Assembly (NCBI GenBank): GCA_964643885.1
Contig: CAZXUI010000012.1
Coordinates: 13,331-77,330, forward strand
Reading direction: 5' to 3'
Source of the DNA: CAADGL01 sp964643885
GTDB lineage: Bacteria > Planctomycetota > Phycisphaerae > UBA1845 > Fen-1342
Length of the DNA: 64,000 bases
This document shows positions 1-9,060 of the stretch, one piece after another. Positions within the stretch are counted from its first letter, which is position 1; each line of letters opens with the position of its first letter. The notes beneath the pieces are model-generated. The model saw nothing but the letters and a program-made list of their open reading frames with translations, did no database searches and was not told where the DNA came from. The position numbers and the translations under genes are program-made.

Positions 1-1134
1 GGGGCCGATCTCGCCGGCGCAGAAGAGCCCGGCCAACGGAAGCCCGCCGCAGCGCGACGCGATCGTCCGCGCGTCGTGGCTCTTGTGCGGAAACAGGCGC
101 GTCCCGCGGCCGTTGCAACTGAAGAGCAGCGCGCCGGCCGCATCGCTGGGGGCGGCGCGCTGGAGAATCGTATCGAGCTCCTGGTGGGCCGATTCGGCGT
201 CGCGGACGTGGAAACGGACGCGCTGGCCCTCGTGCACGAAGTCGTTGATCTCGAGGGCGCCGCTCTCGGAATCGAACCGCATCGGATTGCGGATGAGGTA
301 TTCACCGGGCGGCCCCTCGCAGATGGAGCAGCCGATCAGCAGGCCGCGCTGACAGGCAAGCTCGCGATCCTGCGGCGAGCAGCGGTCGAGCATTTCACGA
401 AGCACTTTGAGCGGCGAATCGCCGTCCAGTGCATAAATAACGTTGCGGCGGGCCTCGGAAACGACCATTTCCTGGCCGATCGGCCGGCAACCCTGAGAGA
501 CGATGCAGTCGAGCTTCATGCCGCCGCGCAGAGCCACGCCGCAGAGCCCGTGCCGCAGCGTCTGGCCATCGAAGATGATGGCACTCTGCCGCGGCCGCTG
601 GGCGCCGGAGGCCATGCCGCCGGCGCAGGGCCGGCCGGGGTAGGCCTGCTCGAAGCGGTGCAGCACGTCGAGCACGTCCACGCTGAAGGGATCACCGAGC
701 AGCAGGAAGAAGGGGTTTTCGGCGGTGGAGACGGAGAGGTGATCGCGCAGCGCTGCGGGCGAGTCCAGCCCGCGCAGGTCCGATTGGGAGAGGTGGAAGG
801 AGTTCACGCGGCAGCCGGGCAGATGCGCCGCCCAGAGCGTGACCGCCGGCTGTCCCTCGTACTCCGTCTCACCGCTGATGATCGCCTCGCCGGTCGCCCC
901 GAACATGCAGCGCGGCAGCAGGTGCTCGGCCACGGACAGCGCGATGCCCTCGATCGCCTCTTCGAGGTGAGCGCTGGCCAGCAGCATGCAGAGGTCGGCG
1001 GAATGGCCGTCGAGCTGTTCGCGCACGCGCTCCGTCAGGCGTTTGCCCAGCTCCGCATCAGGCACGCCGCTCTCGACCGCGACCGCACAGCACAATGAGC
1101 CCTGTTCGCCGTTCCGAACTCTCATCCTGGGCAT
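1..1134 (-). CDS. FIST-domain sensory protein (C-terminus outside window)
   Basis: Reading the minus strand leftwards from an ATG at 1134 gives one open frame to the window edge, so the C-terminus is missing. The translation has FIST_N hallmarks ('GATGEAIISGETEYEG', then 'ENPFFLLLGDPFS') and FIST_C hallmarks near the break ('ALLFSCNGRG', then 'LAGLFCAGEIGP'). FIST proteins are thought to be small-ligand sensors in signal transduction; no effector domain is visible here. The start is chosen because AGG lies about 7 nt upstream of the ATG at 1134. An ATG at 1125 and an in-frame ATG at 1164 are alternatives. A long open frame on the opposite strand is a high-GC shadow. Confidence 0.85.
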   Translation of the reverse strand, partial: MPRMRVRNGEQGSLCCAVAVESGVPDAELGKRLTERVREQLDGHSADLCMLLASAHLEEAIEGIALSVAEHLLPRCMFGATGEAIISGETEYEGQPAVTLWAAHLPGCRVNSFHLSQSDLRGLDSPAALRDHLSVSTAENPFFLLLGDPFSVDVLDVLHRFEQAYPGRPCAGGMASGAQRPRQSAIIFDGQTLRHGLCGVALRGGMKLDCIVSQGCRPIGQEMVVSEARRNVIYALDGDSPLKVLREMLDRCSPQDRELACQRGLLIGCSICEGPPGEYLIRNPMRFDSESGALEINDFVHEGQRVRFHVRDAESAHQELDTILQRAAPSDAAGALLFSCNGRGTRLFPHKSHDARTIASRCGGLPLAGLFCAGEIGP

Positions 1135-1235
1135 CAACCTGCCTTGCGACCTTTCTGACGACATGTCCGCGCTGACCGATTGTAGCCGGCAATCCGCCGC
1201 GCGGCCGGAAAAGTTCGAACCCCCGGCGGCGGCGG

Positions 1236-2252
1236 TCAATCCGCGAATCGTACGCCCAGCCCGGGCTGATCTCCAAGCGATAAGCGGCCCTGCGCGCAGT
1301 GAATTCCGACGACCGGATCGCCGGCGAGCAGCAGGCTGCCGTCCAGGTCCGCATAATCCACGAGCGGCGAGATTGTCAGCGCGGGCGCGATCGCCAGGCT
1401 GCTGCACACGAAACAGCCGAGCATCACGCGCATGCCCAGTCCACGGGCCAGGTGAATCATCTCCAGCGCCTGGCGCACGCCCCCGCACTTGTTGAGCTTG
1501 ATGTTGATGCCGTCCACGCAGCCGGCCAGTCGCACGACATCGGCCGGGCGCTCGCAGCTCTCGTCCGCGAAGATCGGCGCGACGCCGAGCTTTCGCAGCT
1601 CGGCCATCGCCTTCCAGTCGGCCCGGCGGACCGGCTGCTCGATCAGCGTCGGGCGGAATCTCGCCAGCCGCTCGATGTGTCGGGCCGCCTCGGCGCCCGT
1701 CCAACCCTCGTTGGCGTCGACCAGCACCGGGCCGTCGAACCGCTCGCGCACCAGCTCGAGCGTGCGCTCATCCTGTTCGACCCCCACTTTGACCTTTAGC
1801 GCCTGAAAGCCCGCAGCGAGCGCCTCGTCGAGCTTGACGCGCATTTCGTCGAGGCCGGCCACGCCGAGCGTGAATGTCGTCACCGTCTGCGGCCGGTCCA
1901 GCCCGAGCAGCCGCCAGGCGGGCACGCCGAGCCGCTTGCCGGCCCAGTCGAGCAGGGCGCTGTCGATCGCGCTGATCGCGGCCCGCTGGCCGTCATGCGC
2001 ACGGATTAACTCGGCGATGATGTGCTCGATGCGCAGCGGATCGTCGCCGAGCAGGTTCTCGCAGCCGCGCAACACCCCCTCCGTCGATTCAAGCGACTGG
2101 CCGTACAGCGCCGATGGAACCGCCTCGCCCAGGCCCACGACGCCGTCGTGCTCCAGCTCGACGACGATCGTTTCTTTCTCGTCGATGCCCCCCTGTGCCG
2201 TGGCGAATCGGTGCCGCGGCCGCAGCCGAATGCGGCGAAAGCTCAGCTTCAT
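1236..2252 (-). CDS. Dipeptide epimerase (enolase superfamily, Ala-Glu epimerase-like)
   Basis: A 338-residue member of the muconate-lactonising/enolase superfamily. The capping domain (about 1-120) is followed by a TIM barrel with the expected catalytic set: Lys153 and Lys155 in 'LKVKVG', metal ligands Asp179 ('LVDANEGW'), Glu205 ('LIEQP') and Asp230 ('FADES'), and the opposite lysine in 'GINIKLNKCGG' near 252. The late 'DLD' motif in 'DYADLDG' matches the D-x-D that binds the dipeptide amino group in L-Ala-D/L-Glu epimerases, which separates it from muconate cycloisomerases and succinylbenzoate synthases. It probably recycles murein-derived dipeptides. Its ATG overlaps the TGA of the small upstream gene (ATGA), so the two are translationally coupled. 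The exact substrate is an inference. Confidence 0.88.
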   Translation of the reverse strand: MKLSFRRIRLRPRHRFATAQGGIDEKETIVVELEHDGVVGLGEAVPSALYGQSLESTEGVLRGCENLLGDDPLRIEHIIAELIRAHDGQRAAISAIDSALLDWAGKRLGVPAWRLLGLDRPQTVTTFTLGVAGLDEMRVKLDEALAAGFQALKVKVGVEQDERTLELVRERFDGPVLVDANEGWTGAEAARHIERLARFRPTLIEQPVRRADWKAMAELRKLGVAPIFADESCERPADVVRLAGCVDGINIKLNKCGGVRQALEMIHLARGLGMRVMLGCFVCSSLAIAPALTISPLVDYADLDGSLLLAGDPVVGIHCAQGRLSLGDQPGLGVRFAD

Positions 2253-2566
2253 GCGTCGTCGCCCTCGTCATCCGTGATGTCGACGTCGACCACGTCGGCC
2301 AGGGCGGAGATGCTGACGATCGCGCTGCGCTCGACGAAGACTCGCCGCCGGTTGGCCCGCCGCATGCCGTCGCGTTCCAGCCCGTGGGCCTGGCTTACGT
2401 AGACCTCCTTCGAGCTGTGGCCGTCGGTGCGGTCGTGCACGTCCGCGTCGACGAGCCAGTAACCGCGCTCCGACCAGGAGACGAGCGTGCCGATGTAGAT
2501 CATCGGGCCCTGCGTGTCGAGCACGACCCGTTGGTTCAAGTACGTGTCCAGCGTAAACTCGCTCAT
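2249..2566 (-). CDS. Small conserved-looking hypothetical protein (105 aa)
   Basis: The protein begins 'MSEFTLDTYLNQRVVLDTQG' and ends in an acidic tail 'DVDITDDEGDDA'. I recognise no named family. The middle ('PMIYIGTLVSWSERGYWLVD') has the feel of a small beta-barrel, LSm/SH3-like fold, with alternating hydrophobics and a GTL..W strand pattern; that is only an impression. The frame stays open further upstream to 2716, but that extension is proline/arginine-rich and reads like non-coding DNA, so the internal ATG at 2566 is taken as the start. Its stop overlaps the epimerase start by four bases, which is strong evidence that it is a real gene in the same operon. It is divergent from recO. Confidence 0.7.
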   Translation of the reverse strand: MSEFTLDTYLNQRVVLDTQGPMIYIGTLVSWSERGYWLVDADVHDRTDGHSSKEVYVSQAHGLERDGMRRANRRRVFVERSAIVSISALADVVDVDITDDEGDDA

Positions 2567-2706
2567 CGGCGCTCTCGCGCGGCGCCAAGGAGGCCATTCT
2601 GGAAGGGCCGCCGGGCGGCACCCTTCCGCGCCGCGCTGCGATTGTAACCCCGCGGCCGCCGGATGCCGAGCCGCGGACCGCAGCGCCAGGCAGGGTCCGG
2701 ACGCGC

Positions 2707-3441
2707 ATGGCGACACAGACCGATCACGCCGTCGTGCTCAGGCTGACCGACTACTCCGAAACCTCGCAGATCGCCACGTTCTTCACGCGCGACAACGGCC
2801 GGCTGCGCCTGATCGCCAAGGGCTCGCGCCGCGGGACGAAGAAGCGCTTCGCGGCCGGGCTTGATCTTCTCGAGCTCGGCGCCGTTCAGTTCATCCCGCC
2901 GCGCGGCGAATCCGATCTCGGCACGTTGACCGACTGGTCCCAGCTCGAGCTGTTCATCGGCCTGCGCCGGTCGGCCGTCGCGCTGCACGGCGGGCTCTAT
3001 GCGGCCGAGGCGACGGCCGCGCTCTCGGCCGATCTCGACCCCCATCCGGACCTGTTCGAGGCGCTGAGCGGTCTGCTCAAGGGGTTGGCTTCGCCCAGTC
3101 CGACGCAGCGGCCGCTGCGGCAGATCGTCGGTTTTCAGCGCAGGTTGCTGACGGAGATCGGATACGGCCCACAGCTCGACCACTGCGTGGATTGCGGCCG
3201 ACCGCCGGCGCCGCGCAGCTCGGCCTGGTTCAGCTCGACGGCCGGCGGGCTCATCTGCCGCGACTGCGAGATGCACCACGCCGAGAAGCGCTCGATGCCC
3301 GCGGTCCTGCGGCGCGAGCCGGACGCGGACGCCGCTCTGCTCGAGTGGTTTCGCCTGCTGGACTACCACGAACGATGCATCGTCGGCCAGCCGCTGCGGA
3401 CGAGCGAGCCGCTCGAACGGCTGCTGGCGGCCGGCCGCTGA
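2707..3441 (+). CDS. recO: DNA repair protein RecO
   Basis: A 244-residue RecO. The N-terminal OB fold starts 'DHAVVLRLTDYSETSQIATF' and continues through 'LRLIAKGSRRGTKKRF', the usual basic DNA-binding segment. A helical C-terminal domain carries the zinc-ribbon cysteines 'CVDCG' (about 161-165) and 'CRDC' (about 187-190). RecO anneals SSB-coated single strands and loads RecA together with RecR in gap repair. Length and domain order are normal for the family. It is divergent from the small-protein/epimerase operon and convergent with the secreted kelch protein. Between the convergent stops there is a GC-rich palindrome but no clear U-tract terminator. Confidence 0.93.
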   Translation: MATQTDHAVVLRLTDYSETSQIATFFTRDNGRLRLIAKGSRRGTKKRFAAGLDLLELGAVQFIPPRGESDLGTLTDWSQLELFIGLRRSAVALHGGLYAAEATAALSADLDPHPDLFEALSGLLKGLASPSPTQRPLRQIVGFQRRLLTEIGYGPQLDHCVDCGRPPAPRSSAWFSSTAGGLICRDCEMHHAEKRSMPAVLRREPDADAALLEWFRLLDYHERCIVGQPLRTSEPLERLLAAGR

Positions 3442-3497
3442 TTTTCCGATCCGCGCCGGCGGGCGACGCGCCGGCACCGCGAAGCAGCGCCGCCGGT

Positions 3498-5963
3498 TCA
3501 GCGCCCATAATTGGACAGCAGAATCACCAGGTCGCCGAAGCCCGTCGACCTGTCGCCATCGATGTCGCCGGGGCAGTCCGCGGCCGGCGGACTGACACAA
3601 CCATAGTCCGCGAGCAGCAGCACCAGGTCCGCGAAATCGACGTGTCCGTCGCCGTTCAGGTCACCGGGAATCCCCGCGAGCGAGCGCCACACCAGCGCCT
3701 CGGTCCGGCCGGTGGCCGTGTTGTATCCGTACCCGACGACCGTGATCGTCCCGTCGCCGGCAACGTCGAAATCCTCTGCCGCCGATGACGTGAAGCCCTC
3801 CGGCACATACGCCCCCAGGTCGAAAAAGCTCGCGTCCGATCCCGACCAGAGCGCCGCCCGGCCGTCGGCGCTGCCGCACTGAATCCCCTGGTGAGCAGCG
3901 ACGGCCGCACTCGTCGCGGCCGTCGCGGGATGCAGCTCCGCGAAGCCGACGTCCGTCACCCAGAGGCCGGCGTGGGAATCCGCCGCGCCGACGGCCTGTC
4001 CTTCCCCCGCGCCGCTGATCAGCGAACTGGAGTATCCGGCCGGATGTACGTCGCGATGGCTGCCCGGCGTGTCCGTCCACATGACCGCCCGCGAGCCCGC
4101 AGCGCCCTCGTAATACAGTCCGAACTGGTGCGGACCGTCGATGGCCGCAGCCAGCGTGTCGCTGGCCGAGGCGAAGTGCAGCGACCACGTCCCGCCTGTC
4201 GCCGTCCAGAGGTGCGCCTTGAGGTCGTAGAAGCCCTCGCTGATTTCATACGCCAGTGTGCCCACCATCCGCTCGCCGTCAGTGGCCGCGATGTAGTCAT
4301 ACTCCGCGCCCGAGGAGTGCACCGCCTCGACGAAATCGAACGTCGGCGCCGTCCAGTAGCCGGCCGACTGCCACGCGCATGTCCAATACTGCCCGCCGCT
4401 CCAGCACTGCCAGGTGTGCCAGAACCACCCCACCAGCAAACTGCCCTCCACGTCATACACGCCGCCGCCGACCGAGCCCGGCGGGGTTACATCCTGCGCG
4501 GAGAACAGCTCCGTATCCCAGACGACGGGATGATCGAGCTGGAATGTCCGGCCGTCCGGCAGCACGGTCGGCGTATTGGCATAGCCGCCGATCAGCCCGC
4601 CGCCGATCCCGCGAGCGTGAGAGGAATGCTGCGCCCAGGCCGGGTGAACGCTGATCGCCTGCCATTGCTGCGGGATCGCCGGGGGCGTGCGCAGCGTCAG
4701 GGCCGCACCGTCGCTGAGCGTGCTGCCGCACTGATTCGTGATCTCAACGTCGTAGATCCCCGCGTCGTCCGAAACCGGCTCATAGATCGTCAGCGTCGCA
4801 GCCGCCGCACCGCTGATCACACTTCCCCAGGGCGTCGGCCCGTCGCTCAAAGCCTGTCCGTCGCGCCGCCACTGGTAGCCGAATGGTCCCGCGCCGCTCA
4901 CTTCCACGCGGAAGCCCGCCAGCGAGCCCTGCCACGCGAGCAGCGCGGCCGGCTGCTGTATAATCGTCGGGCAGCGATGGGTGAAGAGCTTCTCCGCCAG
5001 GTTCGTTCCGCCCGCATCGTTCTCGCCGCCGATGGCGTAGATGAAGTCATCCGAGCCCAGAACGCACGCGAACCACTTCCGCGGCGTCGACATCGTCGCC
5101 GCGCTGTTCCACTGGTTGCCCGGCAGATTGAGCCGGTACACGACCGATTGGGTCACGCCCGCGCCGATCGGCCCAGTCTCGCCGCCGAGGACATAAACGC
5201 GGCCGTCCGCTCCGAGCGCTGCTCGCGCGCCGCTCAGCGCCACGGGGAGGTCCGGAACGAGCGTGTCCGACCAGGTATTCGACGCGATGTCATAGCGGGC
5301 AACGTTCGTCACGCGCGCGTCGCCGGCCGCGTTGATCCCGCCGATGACCAGCATTCCCCCCGCCCCGTCATAGGCCGCGCACGCATCCGCGACCGGCGTC
5401 GGCAGCGGCGCCAGCACCGTCCACGAATCGTCCGCCGCGTCGTATCGATCGCAGTATCCCGAGTTCGGACCACCCGGCCCCGGCCCGCCACCAAAGCCGT
5501 ACAGCCGGCCCTCGCCGTCGACCGCCCAGGCGAAGTACCCTACCGCCTCGGCCGGCGCCGGCCGCGCAGCGATGCTCGTGCTCGGCCCCTCGACCGGGTC
5601 ATAGACCTTGTCGCCCCCTGGACCATCGTCCCCATCGATGAACCCGCCGTACAGGATGATCCGCCCGAGCCCATCGACTCCCGCGGCCCCGCTGATCACC
5701 GGCCCCATCCCGCCGAGCGGGACCGCCGGCTCCCACACACCCGCGACGAGGCGATGCACGGCGCCGTCGCGGTCGCCACCGTTCTGCCACGGCGTTCCCC
5801 CGAGCGCATAAATGACTCCGCTCGCATTGAAACCGGCCGCGTATGCGCGAGCTGCGCCGTCCGTCGGCAGTGCGCCCGCCGGCTCCCAACTCTGCCCCGC
5901 CGCATCCGTCGCCGCGAGAATCAGCGCTGCGCACAGCAGCGTCCATGTCTCGTTCCTGATCAT
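3498..5963 (-). CDS. Secreted kelch-repeat / Ig-like protein with C-terminal dockerin-like domain
   Basis: An 821-residue exported protein. 'MIRNETWTLLCAALILAATD' followed by AAGQ is a good Sec signal peptide, so the ATG at 5963 is preferred over an upstream in-frame start at 6080. Residues about 25-340 hold kelch-like blades ('YALGG', 'LYGFGGG', 'LVIGGINAAG', 'YVLGGETG', 'YAIGGEND'). An Ig-like domain follows ('YQWRRDGQ', 'DDAGIYDVEITNQCGS'), then a second beta-rich segment. The C-terminus is a pair of calcium loops ('GDLNGDGHVDFADLVLLLAD' and 'GDIDGDRSTGFGDLVILLSN'). Unlike the other five dockerin-bearing proteins here it ends in R rather than close to a cysteine, and its cysteine sits between the two loops. 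It is probably a surface or matrix adhesion protein; no catalytic motif was seen. Confidence 0.8.
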   Translation of the reverse strand: MIRNETWTLLCAALILAATDAAGQSWEPAGALPTDGAARAYAAGFNASGVIYALGGTPWQNGGDRDGAVHRLVAGVWEPAVPLGGMGPVISGAAGVDGLGRIILYGGFIDGDDGPGGDKVYDPVEGPSTSIAARPAPAEAVGYFAWAVDGEGRLYGFGGGPGPGGPNSGYCDRYDAADDSWTVLAPLPTPVADACAAYDGAGGMLVIGGINAAGDARVTNVARYDIASNTWSDTLVPDLPVALSGARAALGADGRVYVLGGETGPIGAGVTQSVVYRLNLPGNQWNSAATMSTPRKWFACVLGSDDFIYAIGGENDAGGTNLAEKLFTHRCPTIIQQPAALLAWQGSLAGFRVEVSGAGPFGYQWRRDGQALSDGPTPWGSVISGAAAATLTIYEPVSDDAGIYDVEITNQCGSTLSDGAALTLRTPPAIPQQWQAISVHPAWAQHSSHARGIGGGLIGGYANTPTVLPDGRTFQLDHPVVWDTELFSAQDVTPPGSVGGGVYDVEGSLLVGWFWHTWQCWSGGQYWTCAWQSAGYWTAPTFDFVEAVHSSGAEYDYIAATDGERMVGTLAYEISEGFYDLKAHLWTATGGTWSLHFASASDTLAAAIDGPHQFGLYYEGAAGSRAVMWTDTPGSHRDVHPAGYSSSLISGAGEGQAVGAADSHAGLWVTDVGFAELHPATAATSAAVAAHQGIQCGSADGRAALWSGSDASFFDLGAYVPEGFTSSAAEDFDVAGDGTITVVGYGYNTATGRTEALVWRSLAGIPGDLNGDGHVDFADLVLLLADYGCVSPPAADCPGDIDGDRSTGFGDLVILLSNYGR

Positions 5964-6464
5964 GGTCGAACCGTCTCGTGTGCCGGCAGCTCGGTACGCG
6001 CCGAACGGCGCGACGCCGCGGCATCCGCTCGGCGCGTGACGCAACGCGTCGACGCGGGCGACGAAACAGCGCGCGTCCACTGAACGGCGCGCTTTCCGAG
6101 TCTGTCAACGACTTACGGACCCCCGGATTTCGCGCTTGCCCCCCGTTCCGCCAATCTAATGCACGCGACCGGCCCCGCAATTCCCGATTCGTTCGGCCAG
6201 TCGTTTTGGAAACGAATGAAACCGCCGCGCCGCCCGGAGTAGGCGCGTTTCGGCTGCCCACGCCCCTTCGTCATGCCCTCAACGCGACATGGCCGCGCGC
6301 GCCCCCCCCACTTTCACAAAACCGCTCCCGGACCGGGTTTAGCACTCGACTTTGGCCCCTCACCCCCACCTAGAATGCGATGAGGGGAGATGGCACGCTG
6401 GCCGCCTCTGCGACGGTCGCGCTTCCTCTTTTGATTCACAAGTATCGCAACAGGAACAAGTTAC
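5964..6464. other. Divergent intergenic region, no gene seen
   Basis: About 500 bp separate the kelch/Ig gene (leftward) from the Lon-domain gene (rightward). It must hold both promoters. I see no convincing ORF, tRNA or strong terminator. In-frame extensions of the flanking genes into it are proline/arginine-rich and not protein-like. Confidence 0.5.
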
Positions 6465-7142
6465 GTGAATGACGAGCCAGTCTACGTGCCGGAGCTGATC
6501 CCCGTCTTCCCCCTTCCGGACGTTGTCCTCTTCCCGCACGCGCTGCTCCCGCTGCACATTTTTGAGCCGCGTTATCGGACTATGACCACCGACGCCCTGC
6601 TCGGCGAGCGCGTCATCGCCATCGCCTTGCTCAAACCCGGCTTCGAGCCCCTCTATCACACCAACCGAGCCCCGATTCACCCCATTCTCGGCGTCGGCCG
6701 CATCGTCGACTCCGCCCGGGCACCCGGCGGTACGTACAACATCACCCTCCAGGGCATCGCCCGGGCGCGAATCATCGAAGAACTCCCCGGCCGGCCCTAT
6801 CGCCTGGCGCGGGTCGAAGTGATCGAGACCGTCTGCAACGCCACGCCGGCCGGCGTTCGCGAGCTTCGGAGCCGGCTGCTCGACGCCTCCCTGCGAACGC
6901 TCTCGGATTCCGAAGAGTCGGCCCGCCGCTGGAACCGGCTCTTCGCCAGCGAGATGGCGCTCGGACCGATCGCCGACCTGATCGCCAGCTCGCTGCCGAC
7001 GAGCGGCGATGTCCGTCAATCGCTGCTGGCCGAGGCGGACGACGCCCGCCGCGCCAGCCGCGTGCTCGACCAGATCGACACCCTGGCCGCGATCGAGCGC
7101 CGCCGCCGCGCGCTCTCCCCCACCAACTTCCGCCAGAACTGA
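6465..7142 (+). CDS. Lon N-terminal (substrate-binding) domain protein
   Basis: A 225-residue stand-alone LON substrate-binding domain: 'IPVFPLPDVVLFPHALLPLH' followed by 'IFEPRYRTM' is the classical N-terminal signature. It continues through 'GVGRIVDSARAPGGTYNITL' and 'GIARARIIEE'. The AAA+ and protease parts of Lon are absent, as is normal for this family of free-standing domains; their role, perhaps substrate recognition or chaperoning, is not well defined. The start is GTG at 6465, with an AGGA about 9 nt upstream. The gene lies 51 bp upstream of lpxI in the same direction and may be co-transcribed with it. Confidence 0.88.
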   Translation: MNDEPVYVPELIPVFPLPDVVLFPHALLPLHIFEPRYRTMTTDALLGERVIAIALLKPGFEPLYHTNRAPIHPILGVGRIVDSARAPGGTYNITLQGIARARIIEELPGRPYRLARVEVIETVCNATPAGVRELRSRLLDASLRTLSDSEESARRWNRLFASEMALGPIADLIASSLPTSGDVRQSLLAEADDARRASRVLDQIDTLAAIERRRRALSPTNFRQN

Positions 7143-7193
7143 TCCGCCGCCCGCGCTTGACTCCCCCTCCGCCGGACCGTCAGATGAGCGGCC

Positions 7194-8105
7194 ATGGACG
7201 AATCCATCGACAGGCGGACCGGCTCGAGCGCTTCGGGCGATCCCGGCGCGCTCGGGTTGATCGCCGGCGAAGGAGAGCTGCCGCTGCTCGTCGCGCGCGG
7301 GGCGCGCCGGGCTGGCCGGCGGCTGGCGGTGGTCGCCCTGCGCGGGTGTGCCAGCCCGACGCTGGCCGACCTGGCCGACTCGTTTCGCTGGTCGGGAATC
7401 GTGCGGCTCGGCGGGTGGATTCGAGCGCTGCGCCGCGCCGGGTGCCGCGAAGTCGTCATGGTCGGCCGCGTCCGCAAGGCGGAGATGTTCGCCGGCCCGC
7501 GCTGGCTACAGTGGCTACAATACCTGCCGGACCTGACCAGCATCCGCGTCTGGTACTTCCATGCGCGCGACAAGCGCAACGACTCGCTACTGGGCGCCGT
7601 CGCCGACGAGTTACAGCGACGAGGATTGACGCTGATCGATTCGACCCGCTACATCCCGGAGGCGATGGCCGAAGAGGGGCTGCTCACGGCGGCCGGCGTG
7701 CGGCCGATCGGCGAAGCGCCGGCGCGCGTGCTGGATGACGCCGCGTTCGCGTGGCCGATCGTCAAGCAGGTGGCGGCGCTGGACATCGGTCAATCGATCG
7801 CGGTCAAGGATCGCGAGGTGATCGCGGTCGAAGCGATCGAGGGAACCGACAAGCTGATCGAACGGGCCGGCGAGCTTTGTCCCGCCGGCGGCTGGACGCT
7901 CGTCAAGGTCGCCAAGCCCAACCAGGACATGCGCTTCGACGTGCCCACGATCGGACCGACGACGATCGAGAATCTGCATCGCGCCCGTGCGGCCGGGCTG
8001 GTAGTCGAGGCCGGCAGGACGATCATTCTCGAGCGGCCGCGGACGCTGGAGCTGGCCGCGCGGCATCGCATCGTCATTCTCGGCCGGCCGGCTGAGACGC
8101 CGTGA
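7194..8105 (+). CDS. lpxI: UDP-2,3-diacylglucosamine pyrophosphatase LpxI
   Basis: A 303-residue DUF1009/LpxI protein. 'GLIAGEGELPLLVARGARRA' opens the first domain and 'EVVMVGRVRK' follows. The catalytic C-terminal half shows 'AVEAIEGTDKLI', 'LVKVAKPNQDMRFDVPTIGP' and 'TIENLHRARAAGL', all family hallmarks. LpxI hydrolyses UDP-2,3-diacylglucosamine to lipid X in lipid A synthesis at the inner face of the cytoplasmic membrane, so this organism should build a lipid-A-type outer membrane. It is followed after about 100 bp by a CDP-alcohol phosphatidyltransferase, giving a small envelope-lipid group. Confidence 0.92.
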   Translation: MDESIDRRTGSSASGDPGALGLIAGEGELPLLVARGARRAGRRLAVVALRGCASPTLADLADSFRWSGIVRLGGWIRALRRAGCREVVMVGRVRKAEMFAGPRWLQWLQYLPDLTSIRVWYFHARDKRNDSLLGAVADELQRRGLTLIDSTRYIPEAMAEEGLLTAAGVRPIGEAPARVLDDAAFAWPIVKQVAALDIGQSIAVKDREVIAVEAIEGTDKLIERAGELCPAGGWTLVKVAKPNQDMRFDVPTIGPTTIENLHRARAAGLVVEAGRTIILERPRTLELAARHRIVILGRPAETP

Positions 8106-8204
8106 CGGCCGCGAACCGCATTCGCGTCATACGCGCCCCCGCCGAAAGCGCATAGAATCCGCCTCCACGGAAACGAGATCCTCGGTTGGACTGCGAAGGC
8201 GCGC

Positions 8205-8843
8205 GTGGCCAACGGAATCACCACAATTCGATTGCTGCTGCTTTACGTGCTGGTGGCGATGCTCTATCTGGTTCCGGCGGCGTGGGGGCTGCTGAACGTC
8301 GTGTTGCTGGTGATCATTTTCGTGCTCGATGGCGTCGACGGGTACGTCGCCCGGCGGCGGCACGAGGAAACGACCTTCGGCGCGCTGTACGACATCGCCG
8401 CCGACCGCGTGATCGAGCTCGTGCTCTGGATCGTCCTGACGAATCTGGGGCACACGCCGGTGTGGGTGCCGATCGTCTTCTGTTCGCGCGGCGTGCTGGT
8501 CGACGTGGTGCGTACGCACGCGGCCGCCCGCGGCGCGACGCCCTACGGCATGATGCACACGCGGCTCGGCCGGTGGATCGTCGCCGGCCGGTTCATGCGG
8601 ATTCTCTACGCCGCGGCCAAGACGGCCGCTTTCGGCTGGATTCTGCTAATCGCGGGCTGGCCGGAGGCGCAGCCGGAGCTGTGGTCGGCGCACTCGACGT
8701 TGCTGCTGGCGGTGCAGCACGCGCTGGTCTGCCTGGCGGTGGCGTTGTGCGTGCTGCGCGGCGTGCCGGTTCTCTACGACGCGGCGCTCTCGGAGTTTCG
8801 CAAGGCGACGAGCGCGGGTCCCAGCTCCGAGCGGCGACCGTGA
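8205..8843 (+). CDS. CDP-alcohol phosphatidyltransferase family membrane protein
   Basis: A 212-residue integral membrane protein with the complete CDP-alcohol phosphotransferase signature D-x2-DG-x2-AR-x8-G-x3-D-x3-D (begins 'DGVDGYVARRRHEE', ends 'GALYDIAADR'), around residues 42-67. Hydrophobic segments lie at about 8-40, 70-90 and 140-185. The enzyme transfers a phosphatidyl or related group from CDP-diacylglycerol to an alcohol acceptor. The acceptor cannot be read from the motif, and the canonical pgsA is elsewhere in this window (21986). The start is GTG at 8205. Its last codons run into the first copy of a GC-rich repeat (8828-8886). Confidence 0.85.
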   Translation: MANGITTIRLLLLYVLVAMLYLVPAAWGLLNVVLLVIIFVLDGVDGYVARRRHEETTFGALYDIAADRVIELVLWIVLTNLGHTPVWVPIVFCSRGVLVDVVRTHAAARGATPYGMMHTRLGRWIVAGRFMRILYAAAKTAAFGWILLIAGWPEAQPELWSAHSTLLLAVQHALVCLAVALCVLRGVPVLYDAALSEFRKATSAGPSSERRP

Positions 8844-8886
8844 GCGATCCGAGCCGCGACCGTCTGCCTGCACCGAGCCGCGACCG
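8828..8886. repeat. Three copies of GAGC(C/G)GCGACCGT
   Basis: A 13-mer recurs at 8828-8840, 8850-8862 and 8874-8886 with 22-24 bp periodicity. It begins inside the end of the preceding gene and continues into the intergenic space. A related GCCGCGACCGT occurs near 18655. It resembles the short interspersed elements common in planctomycete genomes (from memory). Confidence 0.6.
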
Positions 8887-9060
8887 TGAGGGAGCGGGCT
8901 GGGGATGGCGCGCCTCCCGCGCAAGCGCCTGCTGACATTCACCTATCACAAGCGCACGCTCATCTTTTCAGGCGCGTGCGGCTCGGCGCGTGGACGCGGG
9001 GGCGGTTGCACCCTTCGCCCGCTCCCTTACGCTCGGAACAGACGATTGCGCGCGGCTCAC

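Noticed and set aside
76..1098. A protein gene on the plus strand
   Set aside because: Composition is typical of antisense shadow in high-GC DNA; the minus strand encodes an unmistakable FIST domain over the same bases.
3442..3497. Bidirectional terminator between recO and the kelch gene
   Set aside because: There is a GCCGGCG/CGCCGGC palindrome but no U-tract on either side, so the call is not supported.
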